This document shows positions 8,547 to 17,620 of a stretch of DNA of 64,000 nucleotides, piece after piece. A model generated the notes under the pieces. It was given only the letters and a program-made list of their open reading frames with translations, did no database searches and had not been told where the DNA came from. Made by a program: the position numbers and the translations under genes. How positions within the stretch are numbered: position 1 is the stretch's first letter; each line of letters opens with the position of its first letter. Source of the DNA: Paenibacillus sp. PK3_47 (GTDB taxonomy: Bacteria > Bacillota > Bacilli > Paenibacillales > Paenibacillaceae); NCBI RefSeq assembly GCF_023520895.1, contig NZ_CP026029.1:4092001-4156000 (forward strand), written 5' to 3'.

Positions 8547-10220
8547 TTACTCCGCCATTTTTGCTTTCCGCACATCCAGCTCAGCCTGTCGGAATTCCAT
8601 CACCTGCTGGAAGCCGTAGCTGTCGCGGCGGTCGAGGAAGCTCTCAAAGATTTTGTCAAAGGCGGCTTCGTCCTTGGCCGTAACCAGCTCCGGCAGCACT
8701 TCTTCCCAGTTCTGCGAGATCCGCGCCCACGCCACAGCCGCCTCGGAATCGCCGAGCGGGTCCAGACCCTTGTAAATCCCGCTGTCAATATCCGCTTGAG
8801 CATTAGCGAAATCTTCCATTTGTTTGATAACCGGCGCTTTCTCCGGTCTCCACTGGTTGACGATAACCGGGTTGCGCATCATCCAGTACGTATCCAGGAT
8901 GCCGTATTCCTTCTCCAGTCTCTCAATATCGGTACCCAGCATATCTGCGAATTCAGCCTTCAGCTGAGGCTTGCCGTCTGCCATCTCCCAGGTTTCGCCT
9001 TCCTTGCCGAGGAACAGATCGCGCTGTCCTTCTTCGCTGGCGAGGTAGGTCAGGAAGCGGATGGCCCGTTCCGGATTTTTGGTTGATTTGCTGATCATCG
9101 TTACCATCCAGCCGTCCATGTTGCCGGGGAACAGCTTCGCGCTGTCGCCTTTGCTGTTCTGGGGTCCGTCAACGGCGATATAGTAGGAATCAGGGTTGGC
9201 GCCAGATGCCAGCATCGGATTCACGGCCGTCATGCCGGTCCATTCGCGGACCATCATGAAATACCGGGCGTTATTGGTTTTCTCCTCCACCTGAGTATCG
9301 GAATCCACCAGGAAGTCGACATTAATCAGGCCGCGCTCATAAGCGGTGCGGAAGGTTTTGAGCCAGGTGAGATAATCCGGATCGGTCACGCGGTCATATA
9401 CCTTGCCGTCTTTCTCATGCGGTACAGCCAGCAGGTTCTGCAGGTATTCAGTCATCCCGTACGGTACATTGCCCTGGGCGAAGAAGGGACTGATAGGCTG
9501 GCCTTTGTATTCAGGATATTTATCCTTCAGCAGCTGCAGGGCCCCGAGGAAGCCCTCCGGAGTGCTGAGATCCGGGCTGCCCATTTCCTCATACAGGTCC
9601 TTGCGGACAAGGAAAGTCTGGTTAGCCGCCGTCATCCCAGTCTCATGCATCAGGTTCGGGCTGTAGGAATCGTTCGGAACACCATAGGTATTGCCGTTCT
9701 CCTGCCGGTACCATTTGAGCGTGCCGTCGCCCGCCACTTTATAGAAGTAAGGATCATACTGGTCGGCCAGTTCGTTCAAGGCATAGACATGGTCGCCTTC
9801 CCACAGCTTTTTGACAGCGGTTTCCCACGAGCCCATCGTAATAAGGTCCGGCAGCTGGCCGGAGGTCATCATCAGCGTAATATGCTCGTTCGCCTCACCG
9901 GACGGAACCTCGAGCTTGACGTTCACGCCTGTTTTCTCCGTAATATACTTGGAATTGAGGCTTTCACCCCAGGAGTGGGCATACCAGTTGGCCCCGACGA
10001 ACCAGGTCAGATCAACCGGGCTCGTATCCAGCGCCCATGCCGGCTCTTCAGGATTGAGTGCGGCTTCCTTCGGCGGCTCTTGAGCAGCCTCTGTCGGCTG
10101 TGCGCTCGGCGGGCTTGCGTTATTCCCCGGATTACCGTTACCGCTGCATGCGGCCAGGGCCACTGACAGAACCAGGAGCAGCAGAAGGGTCATGCTTTTT
10201 TTGACAGGTTGACGTTTCAT
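8547..10220 (-). CDS. Extracellular solute-binding lipoprotein of an oligosaccharide ABC importer
   Basis: A 557-aa lipoprotein. From the ATG at 10218-10220 (AAAGGATG upstream) there is a basic N-terminus, a hydrophobic stretch and the lipobox L-A-A-C with Cys25, then a Gly/Asn/Pro/Ala-rich linker to about residue 60. The rest is a periplasmic-binding-protein fold of the LplA-like large extracellular solute-binding group usual next to LplB/LplC permeases and YesMN systems. It is the third gene of a minus-strand block permease-permease-binding protein-kinase-regulator-GH16. The ligand is inferred from that context to be a beta-glucan oligosaccharide. No ATPase gene is present; such importers commonly share an MsmX-type ATPase encoded elsewhere. 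Confidence 0.9.
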   Translation of the reverse strand: MKRQPVKKSMTLLLLLVLSVALAACSGNGNPGNNASPPSAQPTEAAQEPPKEAALNPEEPAWALDTSPVDLTWFVGANWYAHSWGESLNSKYITEKTGVNVKLEVPSGEANEHITLMMTSGQLPDLITMGSWETAVKKLWEGDHVYALNELADQYDPYFYKVAGDGTLKWYRQENGNTYGVPNDSYSPNLMHETGMTAANQTFLVRKDLYEEMGSPDLSTPEGFLGALQLLKDKYPEYKGQPISPFFAQGNVPYGMTEYLQNLLAVPHEKDGKVYDRVTDPDYLTWLKTFRTAYERGLINVDFLVDSDTQVEEKTNNARYFMMVREWTGMTAVNPMLASGANPDSYYIAVDGPQNSKGDSAKLFPGNMDGWMVTMISKSTKNPERAIRFLTYLASEEGQRDLFLGKEGETWEMADGKPQLKAEFADMLGTDIERLEKEYGILDTYWMMRNPVIVNQWRPEKAPVIKQMEDFANAQADIDSGIYKGLDPLGDSEAAVAWARISQNWEEVLPELVTAKDEAAFDKIFESFLDRRDSYGFQQVMEFRQAELDVRKAKMAE

Positions 10221-10263
10221 GACTTGATCATCCTTTCTTGTGTGCTTGCAAATGAAATTGCTC

Positions 10264-11148
10264 TCAACCCTTAATGGCACCGATCATGACGCCCTTGACC
10301 AGATAACGCTGGATAAAAGGATACACCACCAGAATCGGCAGTGTCGCCACCATCATGGAGGCGAACTTGATCGAATTGCCGGGAAGCCTTGCGCCAAACT
10401 GCGCCATCGCCTGCTGCTGCATGAAGGACATGGAGTTTTCCGCGATAATTTTGTACAGCATGGTCTGCAGGGGCAGAATGTCCTGGGAGCGGATATAAAT
10501 GACGCCCTGGTAATAATCGTTCCAGTGATACACGGCTGAAAACAGCGAAATCGTAGCTATAACAGCCATACTGTTAGGCAGTACAATCCGGAACAGCACC
10601 CCGTAATCCGATGCGCCGTCGACCTTGGCCGATTCCTCCAGACTGTCGGGGATGGTGCGGAAGAAGCTCATGAAGATCACCATATTAAAAAAGCTGTACA
10701 TGCCGGGAATGACGAATACCCAAAAGTTATCATACAGCCCCAGCTTGGTCATCAGAATAAATGTCGGGATCAGCCCGCCTGAGAAGAGCATTGTGATCAG
10801 GGCTATTTTCATATATACCTTGCGTCCGATCAGTGTGGTTTTGCTGAGGCCGTAAGCGACTATAGCGGTAAACAGCACATGCGCCGCTGAACCGATCACC
10901 GTCCGCAGGGTGGTAATGTAGAACCCGTTCATCAGTGATTTGTCGTTAAAAACAACGCTGTAGCTGTCCATAGACATCTGCTGCGGAAACCAGTTTACCG
11001 TGCCCAGTACCGCCTGCTCCGGCGCGTTCAGCGAGTTGATCAGCACAAACCAGATCGGGTACAGCGTGATGAAGCATACCGCCAGCATCAGCAGAGTATT
11101 GCAGACCTCGAACACTCCAATGCCCCGCAGCCTTCGTCGTTGTTCCAT
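10264..11148 (-). CDS. ABC transporter permease, LplC/YtcP type (MalG-like)
   Basis: A 294-aa inner-membrane protein with about six hydrophobic segments and the EAA loop that contacts the ATPase (E-E-S-A-K-V-D-G-A-S-D-Y then I-V-L-P). The C-terminus ends V-M-I-G-A-I-K-G, typical of the carbohydrate CUT1 LplC group. The start at 11146-11148 is preceded by GGAGGAAAC. It follows the other permease after 15 bp and precedes the binding-protein gene by 43 bp, so the three form one import unit. Confidence 0.92.
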   Translation of the reverse strand: MEQRRRLRGIGVFEVCNTLLMLAVCFITLYPIWFVLINSLNAPEQAVLGTVNWFPQQMSMDSYSVVFNDKSLMNGFYITTLRTVIGSAAHVLFTAIVAYGLSKTTLIGRKVYMKIALITMLFSGGLIPTFILMTKLGLYDNFWVFVIPGMYSFFNMVIFMSFFRTIPDSLEESAKVDGASDYGVLFRIVLPNSMAVIATISLFSAVYHWNDYYQGVIYIRSQDILPLQTMLYKIIAENSMSFMQQQAMAQFGARLPGNSIKFASMMVATLPILVVYPFIQRYLVKGVMIGAIKG

Positions 11149-11163
11149 CCGTTTCCTCCTCCT

Positions 11164-12084
11164 TTAAAAGATGCTGTCGCCGGTCAGTTTTTTGGATGTG
11201 TAGTTTGCCATGAGCAGCAGCCCCAGCGCTACAATCGAGCGGGCGAACAGGACCGCCGTTGAGAAGGAATGCCGTCCGGACACAAGCCCCATGTTGTAAA
11301 TGTACAAATCGAGGCTTTCCGCCATCTTCATGTTCATGTTGTTTTTCAGCATAAAGATCTGCTCAAAGTTACTGCCCAGCATGCCGCTGACCGCAAGAAT
11401 AAACAGGATGGCAATCGTGGGCCGGATACTCTGCACGGTAATATGCCACATGCGCTGCCAGCGCCCGGCTCCGTCCAGTTCTGCCGCTTCATACAGCCCC
11501 GGGTCAATGCCGGAAATCGCCGCGATATAGATGATGGCGCTCCAGCCTGTTTCCTTCAGCGTATCGGTAAAATAGGTGATCCACCAAAAGTATTTGGGGT
11601 CGCTGATAAACAGAATTTCCCGGTCCTGCAGCCCCAAAGTCATCATCAGCTGGTTGATTACACCGCCTTCGCCGAGCCAGTTAAGCGCAATCCCGCCAAA
11701 AATCGTCCAGGCGATAAAATGCGGCAGATAGGAGATCGTCTGAACCGTACGCTTGAAGCGGAGGCTGCGGATTTCATTAAGCAGCAGGGCGAACAGAATT
11801 GGAATGGGAAAGCCCAGCAGCAGCTTGATACTGCTCATCCCGAGTGTATTGCGGATGGAACGCCAGAACCGGTCGTCTGTAACAAAATCCTGAAAGTGCT
11901 TCAGACCGACGAACGGTGACTGCAGCACGGGCTTGGCGATACTGTAGTCCATAAAGCCGATAATGAGCCACAGCATCGGGAGATAACAAAAGATACACAT
12001 CCAGATGATGCCGGGGATGACCATGCTCTGCAGCTGCCACTGCCTGAGAAGCGCTTTCATTTGTTCCGTTCTGAATTGGAACAT
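11164..12084 (-). CDS. ABC transporter permease, LplB/YtrE-like (MalF-like)
   Basis: A 306-aa inner-membrane protein and first gene of the minus-strand glucan block. It has about six membrane segments and the EAA motif Y-E-A-A-E-L-D-G-A-G-R-W-Q followed by I-T-V-Q-S-I-R-P. It would form a heterodimeric channel with the next permease. The start ATG 12082-12084 has AAAGGGGG nine bases upstream. Its leader shares the 15-base pattern GATNAAATGGAAAGG with the divergent GH16 gene, so the two leaders form inverted copies across the intergenic region. Confidence 0.92.
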   Translation of the reverse strand: MFQFRTEQMKALLRQWQLQSMVIPGIIWMCIFCYLPMLWLIIGFMDYSIAKPVLQSPFVGLKHFQDFVTDDRFWRSIRNTLGMSSIKLLLGFPIPILFALLLNEIRSLRFKRTVQTISYLPHFIAWTIFGGIALNWLGEGGVINQLMMTLGLQDREILFISDPKYFWWITYFTDTLKETGWSAIIYIAAISGIDPGLYEAAELDGAGRWQRMWHITVQSIRPTIAILFILAVSGMLGSNFEQIFMLKNNMNMKMAESLDLYIYNMGLVSGRHSFSTAVLFARSIVALGLLLMANYTSKKLTGDSIF

Positions 12085-12177
12085 GTGTGTTGCCCCCTTT
12101 CCATTTCATCGTAAGAAAAAAGGCTTCGGAAAAAAAGAGGCATGATTTTTGACGCTATCCCATTTTTTTGGATTCAT

Positions 12178-12205
12178 TTGACCATGGGCTGAAAAGCATT
12201 ATGCT
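12178..12205 (+). promoter_or_regulatory. Probable sigma-A promoter of the signal-less GH16 gene
   Basis: TTGACC (12178-12183) and TATGCT (12200-12205) are separated by 16 bp, about 30 bp before the start codon, in the 150-bp divergent region between the permease and GH16 genes. The -35 box matches 5/6 and the -10 box 4/6. CCTTTCCATTTCATC at 12096-12110 and GATTAAATGGAAAGG at 12208-12222 are imperfect inverted copies covering the leaders of both divergent genes. Confidence 0.45.
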
Positions 12206-12234
12206 GTGATTAAATGGAAAGGAGTGTGTCAGGG

Positions 12235-12978
12235 ATGAGCAAGCTTGTATGGGAGCAGGATTTCGTGAACGGCGGGGGAGATCTGGGACTCTGGAATATC
12301 CGCAAAGGCAATGATCTGCTTGATCATAATGGCCGGCCCGTATATCCCGGCTGGGGGAACGGGGAGCAGCAGTTCTATACGGATAAGGAACATAACCTGT
12401 ATTTCGACGGTCACGGCTTAAATCTGCGCGCCTGCCGTGAAACCGTGGTGCAGGACGGGCGGAGCTTTGCTTACACTTCGGCCCGCCTCGACACCAGGAA
12501 TCATTTCTCGTTCTGCTACGGAAGGCTTGAGGTGCGTGCCAAACTCCCTGCAGGGCAGGGCCTGTGGCCCGCCGTCTGGCTGATGCCGCAGGATCAGGCC
12601 TACGGGCCTTGGCCGGCCTCGGGGGAGATCGACATGCTGGAAGCCAAAGGCCGGCTGCCCCGCAGAATCGCCGGAACACTGCACTACGGCAAGGATTTTG
12701 ACAGCAAGGTAGTGGAAGAATTCACCCATGAGCTTGAGGAAGGAACCATTAACGAATTCCGTGAGTATGCCCTGGAATGGGAGCCGGGCTCTATCCGCTG
12801 GCTGGTAGACGGATACTGCTTCGCCGAACGCCGGCTGGAGAAGGGCGTCATGCCCTTTGACCAGCCCTTTTATGTGATCCTCAATCTTGCCGTCGGAGGA
12901 TGGTATGACCATACGGAAATCGATGATTCTGCGCTGCCCGGAGTCATGACGGTATCGGATATCCGGCTGTACCGGTGA
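12235..12978 (+). CDS. GH16 beta-glucanase without signal peptide (predicted cytoplasmic)
   Basis: A 247-aa single-domain GH16 enzyme. The catalytic motif is G-E-I-D-M-L-E-A-K-G near residues 123-132, with supporting W-P-A-V-W-L-M-P and P-F-Y-V-I-L-N-L-A-V-G-G signatures as in laminarinases. The start is ATG 12235, ten bases after AAAGGAG (12218-12224); an earlier in-frame ATG at 12214 overlaps that site. There is no hydrophobic leader: the N-terminus is M-S-K-L-V-W-E-Q-D-F. Divergent from the oligosaccharide importer, it most likely cuts imported beta-1,3/1,4-gluco-oligosaccharides in the cytoplasm. The alternative is non-classical export or loss of the leader. Confidence 0.88.
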   Translation: MSKLVWEQDFVNGGGDLGLWNIRKGNDLLDHNGRPVYPGWGNGEQQFYTDKEHNLYFDGHGLNLRACRETVVQDGRSFAYTSARLDTRNHFSFCYGRLEVRAKLPAGQGLWPAVWLMPQDQAYGPWPASGEIDMLEAKGRLPRRIAGTLHYGKDFDSKVVEEFTHELEEGTINEFREYALEWEPGSIRWLVDGYCFAERRLEKGVMPFDQPFYVILNLAVGGWYDHTEIDDSALPGVMTVSDIRLYR

Positions 12979-12987
12979 AGAAGTCAG

Positions 12988-14280
12988 TCAGCCGCCGGTA
13001 GGGCCGGAGGTGCCTGCCGATGCCGCGGACTGAAAGGACCGTAGGCCGAGCAGGCCGACAATCAGCGCCAGCAGGGTTAGGCCTGCCGCGAGCAGATACA
13101 GATTGACGATGCCGATTTGTTCAGCAAGTCCGGCCATGACCAGCAGTGAGATGCAGAACACGAGATGGAGCAGGGAGGCCTGGGCGGACAGCACCTTGGG
13201 CAGCATATCTTTGGTTACGCTGCGCTGAATCAGGGTGCGCCGGTTAATGATCGACAGCTCGGCGAACGGCCCCATCAGCAGCACAAGGATGAGTGCCAGG
13301 AAGGGCTGGGTGTTAAGCGCGTAAAGGGCGGTCAGAATGCCGTAACCGGCCATCCCGGTCAGCATGGCCGCCAGGTAGCGGCTTCCGATGGTCCGTACCA
13401 GGGCGAGCACCAGCAGTCCGCCGCTGACCGTCCCGGCAAAGTAAGCGGCATTAATAAAGCCCCACCATTCCTCGCCCTGTCCAAGCGCAGCCTGGACAAA
13501 GGCGAGTGTGAAAGCGCCGACCCATACCGACCCGCCGAGCATGTCGATCATGTCCATGAACGTAAGCAGCCGCAGGCGCGGCATCCGCCAGATCATCGTC
13601 CAGCCTTCGGTCAGGGTGTGCCAATTGGAAGGTGCCGGATTTGCCTGTTCTTGCGGCTGTGCTTCTGTCTGCTGCCGGAGGGCATGATCCTCCGGATCTG
13701 CCGGTTCCCTGACGCCCAGCGTAAAAGCCGCGGCCAGCCCGTAAATGACGGCTGTCAGCAGCAGGGTGGGACCCGCGCCCATTACAGCGACAACCATACC
13801 GCTCAGTCCCCAGCCCGCAAACTGGACGACCTGATCGCTGACGCTGATCAGGCCGTTGGCCTTGAGCAGACCCTGCTCCTGCGTGACAAGCCGCGGAATG
13901 AGCGCATTGCGCGCAGGAACCGTCCATCCGTCGAGAAAGGACATGATGAACACGAGCGTAAAAACAATAACAAGCGAAGCATCGCTTCCGTTAAGCTGGA
14001 GGTATATTGCAAGAGCTGTAAACAGCAGGAACTGGCCCGTCTGCGACAAGAGCAGCAGGAAAGTCAGCTTATAGCGGTTGATCAGCAGCGGGGCGATCAG
14101 GCCGCTCAGCATCTGCGCGCCGCTGCGCATCAGCGGCATCAGCGCTGCCGATACAAGCGAATCGGTCCGGTCCAGCACCAGCACCGTAAGGGCCATTATA
14201 TAGAGGACATCCGCTGCATTCGCCGCAGTCTGGGTGGTCCACAGATAGTAGAAGGGCCGGGTTAATATTGAGGATTTCAT
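12988..14280 (-). CDS. MFS transporter (Bcr/MefA-like multidrug exporter group)
   Basis: A 430-aa polytopic membrane protein with about 12 hydrophobic segments. The N-terminus begins K-S-S-I-L-T-R-P-F-Y-Y-L-W, and there is a central hydrophilic loop near residues 200-220 rich in E and Q. The layout matches MFS proteins of the macrolide-efflux/enterobactin-exporter type. ATG 14278-14280 is chosen because hydrophobic sequence begins shortly after it and GGAG lies upstream; the frame stays open 41 codons further with a leader unlike an MFS N-terminus. It is convergent with the GH16 gene (10 bp apart) and sits between two glucan hydrolases. A sugar-export role cannot be excluded, but substrate is unknown. 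Confidence 0.82.
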   Translation of the reverse strand: MKSSILTRPFYYLWTTQTAANAADVLYIMALTVLVLDRTDSLVSAALMPLMRSGAQMLSGLIAPLLINRYKLTFLLLLSQTGQFLLFTALAIYLQLNGSDASLVIVFTLVFIMSFLDGWTVPARNALIPRLVTQEQGLLKANGLISVSDQVVQFAGWGLSGMVVAVMGAGPTLLLTAVIYGLAAAFTLGVREPADPEDHALRQQTEAQPQEQANPAPSNWHTLTEGWTMIWRMPRLRLLTFMDMIDMLGGSVWVGAFTLAFVQAALGQGEEWWGFINAAYFAGTVSGGLLVLALVRTIGSRYLAAMLTGMAGYGILTALYALNTQPFLALILVLLMGPFAELSIINRRTLIQRSVTKDMLPKVLSAQASLLHLVFCISLLVMAGLAEQIGIVNLYLLAAGLTLLALIVGLLGLRSFQSAASAGTSGPTGG

Positions 14281-14478
14281 AGGTGTTGTAATCTCCGTTT
14301 CCTGGGGCGTAAGGCGAAATATGTACATCCAATAAGAATAAGGGATGTTGGCAGGTTTTACAATTGGCGGATTCCTTATCCCTAATAGTCTATGAAAACG
14401 CATCTAATTTTCCGGGTAGCCGCCGGAGGGAAACTTAGATAGAATGACGGCAGAGGGAACCGAATAAGGAGGCTTATC

Positions 14479-17385
14479 ATGTCTGAAACAAGCAACTATC
14501 CATTCCGCAATACTTCTCTTCCGCTGGAAGAACGGGTGAACGATCTGGTCTCCCGCTTCACACTGGAGGAAAAGGTAGGACTAATGATCCAATACCAGAC
14601 GGCAGTAGACCGCCTTGGTGTGAAAGCGTATAAACATGGTACAGAAGCTGCACACGGGATGGCCTGGCTGGGTGAAGCTACGGGATATCCGCAGCCGATC
14701 GGTCTGGGATGCACCTGGGATACCGAACTTTTGCGGCGAATTGGTAGCGCTATCGGAGACGAAGCGAGAGGATTCTATAAACGCAATCCGGAGATTAATG
14801 GACTGACTTTGTGGGCGCCAACCGTCGATATGGAGCGCGATCCGCGCTGGGGACGGACCGAGGAAGCCTACGGTGAAGACCCTGTTCTTGCCGGCAAACT
14901 GGCGGCATCGTTAGTTCAGGGTATCCAGGGTGACCATCCGAAGTATTTGAAAGCGGTTGCCACGCTGAAGCATTTTATTGCAAACAATAATGAGGTCGGC
15001 CGCGGCGATCAGTCGGTCAGCATTGACCCGCGCAATATGCGCGAATACTACCTGAAGGCCTTTGAAATTCCGTTCAAAGAAGGCGGCGCCCAGTCCATGA
15101 TGACGGCATACAATGCCGTTAACGGCGTGCCGGCCAACCTGATGCCGGAAGTCAATGAGATCGTCAAGCAGGAGTGGGGAATGGACGGCTTTGTGGTCAG
15201 CGATGCTTTTGACGTATCGGGTACGGTACGCGATCACGGCTATCTGGAGACACACAAGGAAGCTGTTGCCCGCTCGGTAAAAGAAGGCGGTATCGACAGC
15301 ATTACAGACGACGGGGAGCTGATCAAACAGGCGCTGCGCGAAGCGCTTGACGAAGGGCTGCTGGCAGAAAGTGACCTGGATGCCGCGCTGCAGAATACAT
15401 TCCGCGTACGCTTCCGTCTCGGCGAATTCGATCCGGAGGAAGATAACCCTTATGCGGCTATCGACGAGTCGGCGATCCTGGCTCCTGAGCATACCAAGCT
15501 TGCGCGTGAAGCGGCAGGCAAGTCGGTCGTGCTCTTGAAGAACAAAGGCGGCATGCTGCCGCTGCAGGCAGAGAAGCTGAACAAGGTAGCGGTAATCGGG
15601 CCGCTTGGCGGCACCGTGTACCGTGACTGGTACAGCGGTTCCATGCCGTATACAATCTCACCGCTGCAGGGAATTCAGGAAAAGCTGGAGCAGCACGGCG
15701 GACAAGCAACCTTCACCGGCGGTACAGACCGCATCAAGCTGAAGGCGAAGCGCAGCGGACGTTACGTACAGGTGCAAGAGGGCGAAGACGCTGCTCTTGC
15801 GGCAACCGGCGAAGCTGCAGATCAGGCAGCAGTATTTGAAGTGACCGATTGGGGCTGGGACAGCCATACCCTGATCTCGGAGCAGAACGGCCGTTACCTG
15901 ACGACAGATGACCGGATTGTGAAGGCATCTGCCGATCAGATCTGGGAATGGTTCACGAAGGAAGTATTCCTTGTGCGTCCTGCGGAAGAAGGAACAGGTA
16001 ATGTATCGTTCTCAACCTGGAACGACATCCCGGTAACGGTGAAGGCTGAAACCGGCGAACTGCTGGTCGGCAGCGGAAGTGCAGCAGAAACCGCCAACGA
16101 GATCAATGTGGCCGGTGCTGCATCTGTAGAAAGCGGCGAAGAAGAGAAGATTACCGCCGATGTCTTTGAAGTAGAGACCGTAACGGACAAATTCCAGGCT
16201 GCGAAGGAAGCGGCCGGAGCTGCGGAGCTGGCCGTTGTATTTGTCGGCAACCATCCGCTGATTAACGGCAAGGAGACGGTTGACCGTCCGGACATCACAC
16301 TGCCGGAATCACAGGAGCAGCTGATCAAGGAAGTGCTGTCTGTGAACCCGAACACGATCGTAGTCGTGGTCGGCAGCTACCCTTATGCCTTGAACTGGGC
16401 AGAAGAAAATGTGCCGGCTATCGTATACACTACGCATGTCGGACAGGAGCTTGGACACGCAGTAGCGGATGTTCTTTTCGGCGATGTGAATCCGGCAGGA
16501 CGCCTCAATATGACCTGGTATAAATCCGTTGACCAGCTGCCTGAATTTATGGATTATGACGTCATTAAGGGCGGCAGAACGTACCGTTATTTCGAAGGCG
16601 AAGCGCTGTATCCGTTCGGGCACGGCTTGTCTTACAGCACGTTCCGTTATGACGGGCTGAGCATGAACCGCGGGCAGGTTGTGGCCGGTGAGGACCGTGA
16701 AATCAGTCTGACGGTTACCGTGACCAATACCGGTGAGCTTGCCGGTGAAGAAGTGGTGCAGCTGTACGGGCATGCGGAGCAGTCCCGTGTGAAACGGCCG
16801 CTGAAGCAGCTGCTGGCTTTCCGGCGGGTACTGCTGCAGCCGGGCGAAACAGCCGAGGTAAGCTTTACGCTGCCGCTGTCCGAGCTGGCAATCTGGGATG
16901 TGACGCGTGAGCGCTTCTGCATCGAGAACGGCACGTTTACTTTTATGGCCGGTCCTTCATCGGCCAGCCTGCCGGTGAGCGCAGGGCTTGAGGTGCAGGG
17001 CGAAACGATCCCGCCGCGCGACCTCGCGCAGCCTGTCAAGGCGATGAACTATGACGCTTATGAAGGCGTGCTGATCGGCGAATGCCATGAAGGCGGCAGT
17101 GCCGTCCAGGTGAAGGAGCAGAGCGGCTGGATCGCCTTTGCAGACTGCGATTTCGGCGCAGGGGCAGGCACGGTGAAGCTCCGTGCAGCCAGCACTGCAG
17201 CGGCATCGGCTGAAATCCGGCTGCAAAGCCCGGACGGTCCGGTAGCGGGCAGCCTTGAGCTTGCAGCAGGCGGCGCACAGGAATGGCGCGATTATACCGC
17301 TACACTTAGCGGCGTCAGCGGACGCCAGGATGTGTACATCGTCCTGAACGGCCCGGCATCGCTGAGCACGGTTCAATTTGGATAA
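14479..17385 (+). CDS. GH3 beta-glucosidase-type enzyme with beta-trefoil insertion and CBM6-like C-terminus
   Basis: A 968-aa enzyme with no signal peptide. The N-terminal TIM-barrel (about 15-330) carries K-H-F-I-A-N-N and the nucleophile motif G-F-V-V-S-D-A-F-D, giving Asp242. The alpha/beta sandwich (about 350-720) is interrupted near 415-530 by a fascin/ricin-like insertion (K-R-S-G-R-Y-V-Q-V, then N-G-R-Y-L-T-T). A fibronectin-III-like domain (about 740-840) and a CBM6-like module (about 850-968) follow. AAGGAGG precedes the ATG by about 7 bases. It likely removes glucose from oligosaccharides produced by the GH16 enzymes; beta-xylosidase is the main alternative within GH3. Confidence 0.9.
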   Translation: MSETSNYPFRNTSLPLEERVNDLVSRFTLEEKVGLMIQYQTAVDRLGVKAYKHGTEAAHGMAWLGEATGYPQPIGLGCTWDTELLRRIGSAIGDEARGFYKRNPEINGLTLWAPTVDMERDPRWGRTEEAYGEDPVLAGKLAASLVQGIQGDHPKYLKAVATLKHFIANNNEVGRGDQSVSIDPRNMREYYLKAFEIPFKEGGAQSMMTAYNAVNGVPANLMPEVNEIVKQEWGMDGFVVSDAFDVSGTVRDHGYLETHKEAVARSVKEGGIDSITDDGELIKQALREALDEGLLAESDLDAALQNTFRVRFRLGEFDPEEDNPYAAIDESAILAPEHTKLAREAAGKSVVLLKNKGGMLPLQAEKLNKVAVIGPLGGTVYRDWYSGSMPYTISPLQGIQEKLEQHGGQATFTGGTDRIKLKAKRSGRYVQVQEGEDAALAATGEAADQAAVFEVTDWGWDSHTLISEQNGRYLTTDDRIVKASADQIWEWFTKEVFLVRPAEEGTGNVSFSTWNDIPVTVKAETGELLVGSGSAAETANEINVAGAASVESGEEEKITADVFEVETVTDKFQAAKEAAGAAELAVVFVGNHPLINGKETVDRPDITLPESQEQLIKEVLSVNPNTIVVVVGSYPYALNWAEENVPAIVYTTHVGQELGHAVADVLFGDVNPAGRLNMTWYKSVDQLPEFMDYDVIKGGRTYRYFEGEALYPFGHGLSYSTFRYDGLSMNRGQVVAGEDREISLTVTVTNTGELAGEEVVQLYGHAEQSRVKRPLKQLLAFRRVLLQPGETAEVSFTLPLSELAIWDVTRERFCIENGTFTFMAGPSSASLPVSAGLEVQGETIPPRDLAQPVKAMNYDAYEGVLIGECHEGGSAVQVKEQSGWIAFADCDFGAGAGTVKLRAASTAAASAEIRLQSPDGPVAGSLELAAGGAQEWRDYTATLSGVSGRQDVYIVLNGPASLSTVQFG

Positions 17386-17402
17386 ACAAAGAGCATGAAG
17401 AA

Positions 17403-17447
17403 CCAGGTCCGGCCTCCTTTTAGGAGGTGCGGGCCTGGCTTTTTTTT
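17403..17447 (+). terminator. Intrinsic terminator of the GH3 gene
   Basis: CCAGGTCCGGCCTCC pairs with GGAGGTGCGGGCCTGG around a 5-base loop, followed by eight T. It starts 17 bp after the GH3 stop. Confidence 0.9.
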
Positions 17448-17570
17448 GTGTGATGTGCGTTGCAGATATGTGAGGCATGAAGCAGACGTTCCATAATCTG
17501 TGAAATAAGATGTATAAGAAAAGAGCACTACTGTAGATTAAATAGGGGGCATGAGAAGGCAGCAGGCCCC

Positions 17571-17601
17571 TTGACTGCGCCCTTAGGGAACGCATTAAGA
17601 T
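17571..17601 (+). promoter_or_regulatory. MerR-type promoter with 19-bp spacer and dyad operator
   Basis: TTGACT (17571-17576) and TAAGAT (17596-17601) are 19 bp apart, the over-long spacing characteristic of MerR-controlled promoters. The spacer holds the near-palindrome GCGCCCTTAGGGAACGC centred on CCCTTAGGG. It lies directly before the MerR gene, suggesting autoregulation. The inferred transcript would begin near 17608, leaving a very short leader. Confidence 0.6.
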
Positions 17602-17620
17602 GCATTTAGAGGTGAGAACA

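Noticed and set aside
13165..14265. 366-codon open frame on the plus strand
   Set aside because: It lies fully antisense to the MFS transporter and its translation is a low-order mix rich in Q, H and R with no fold signature.
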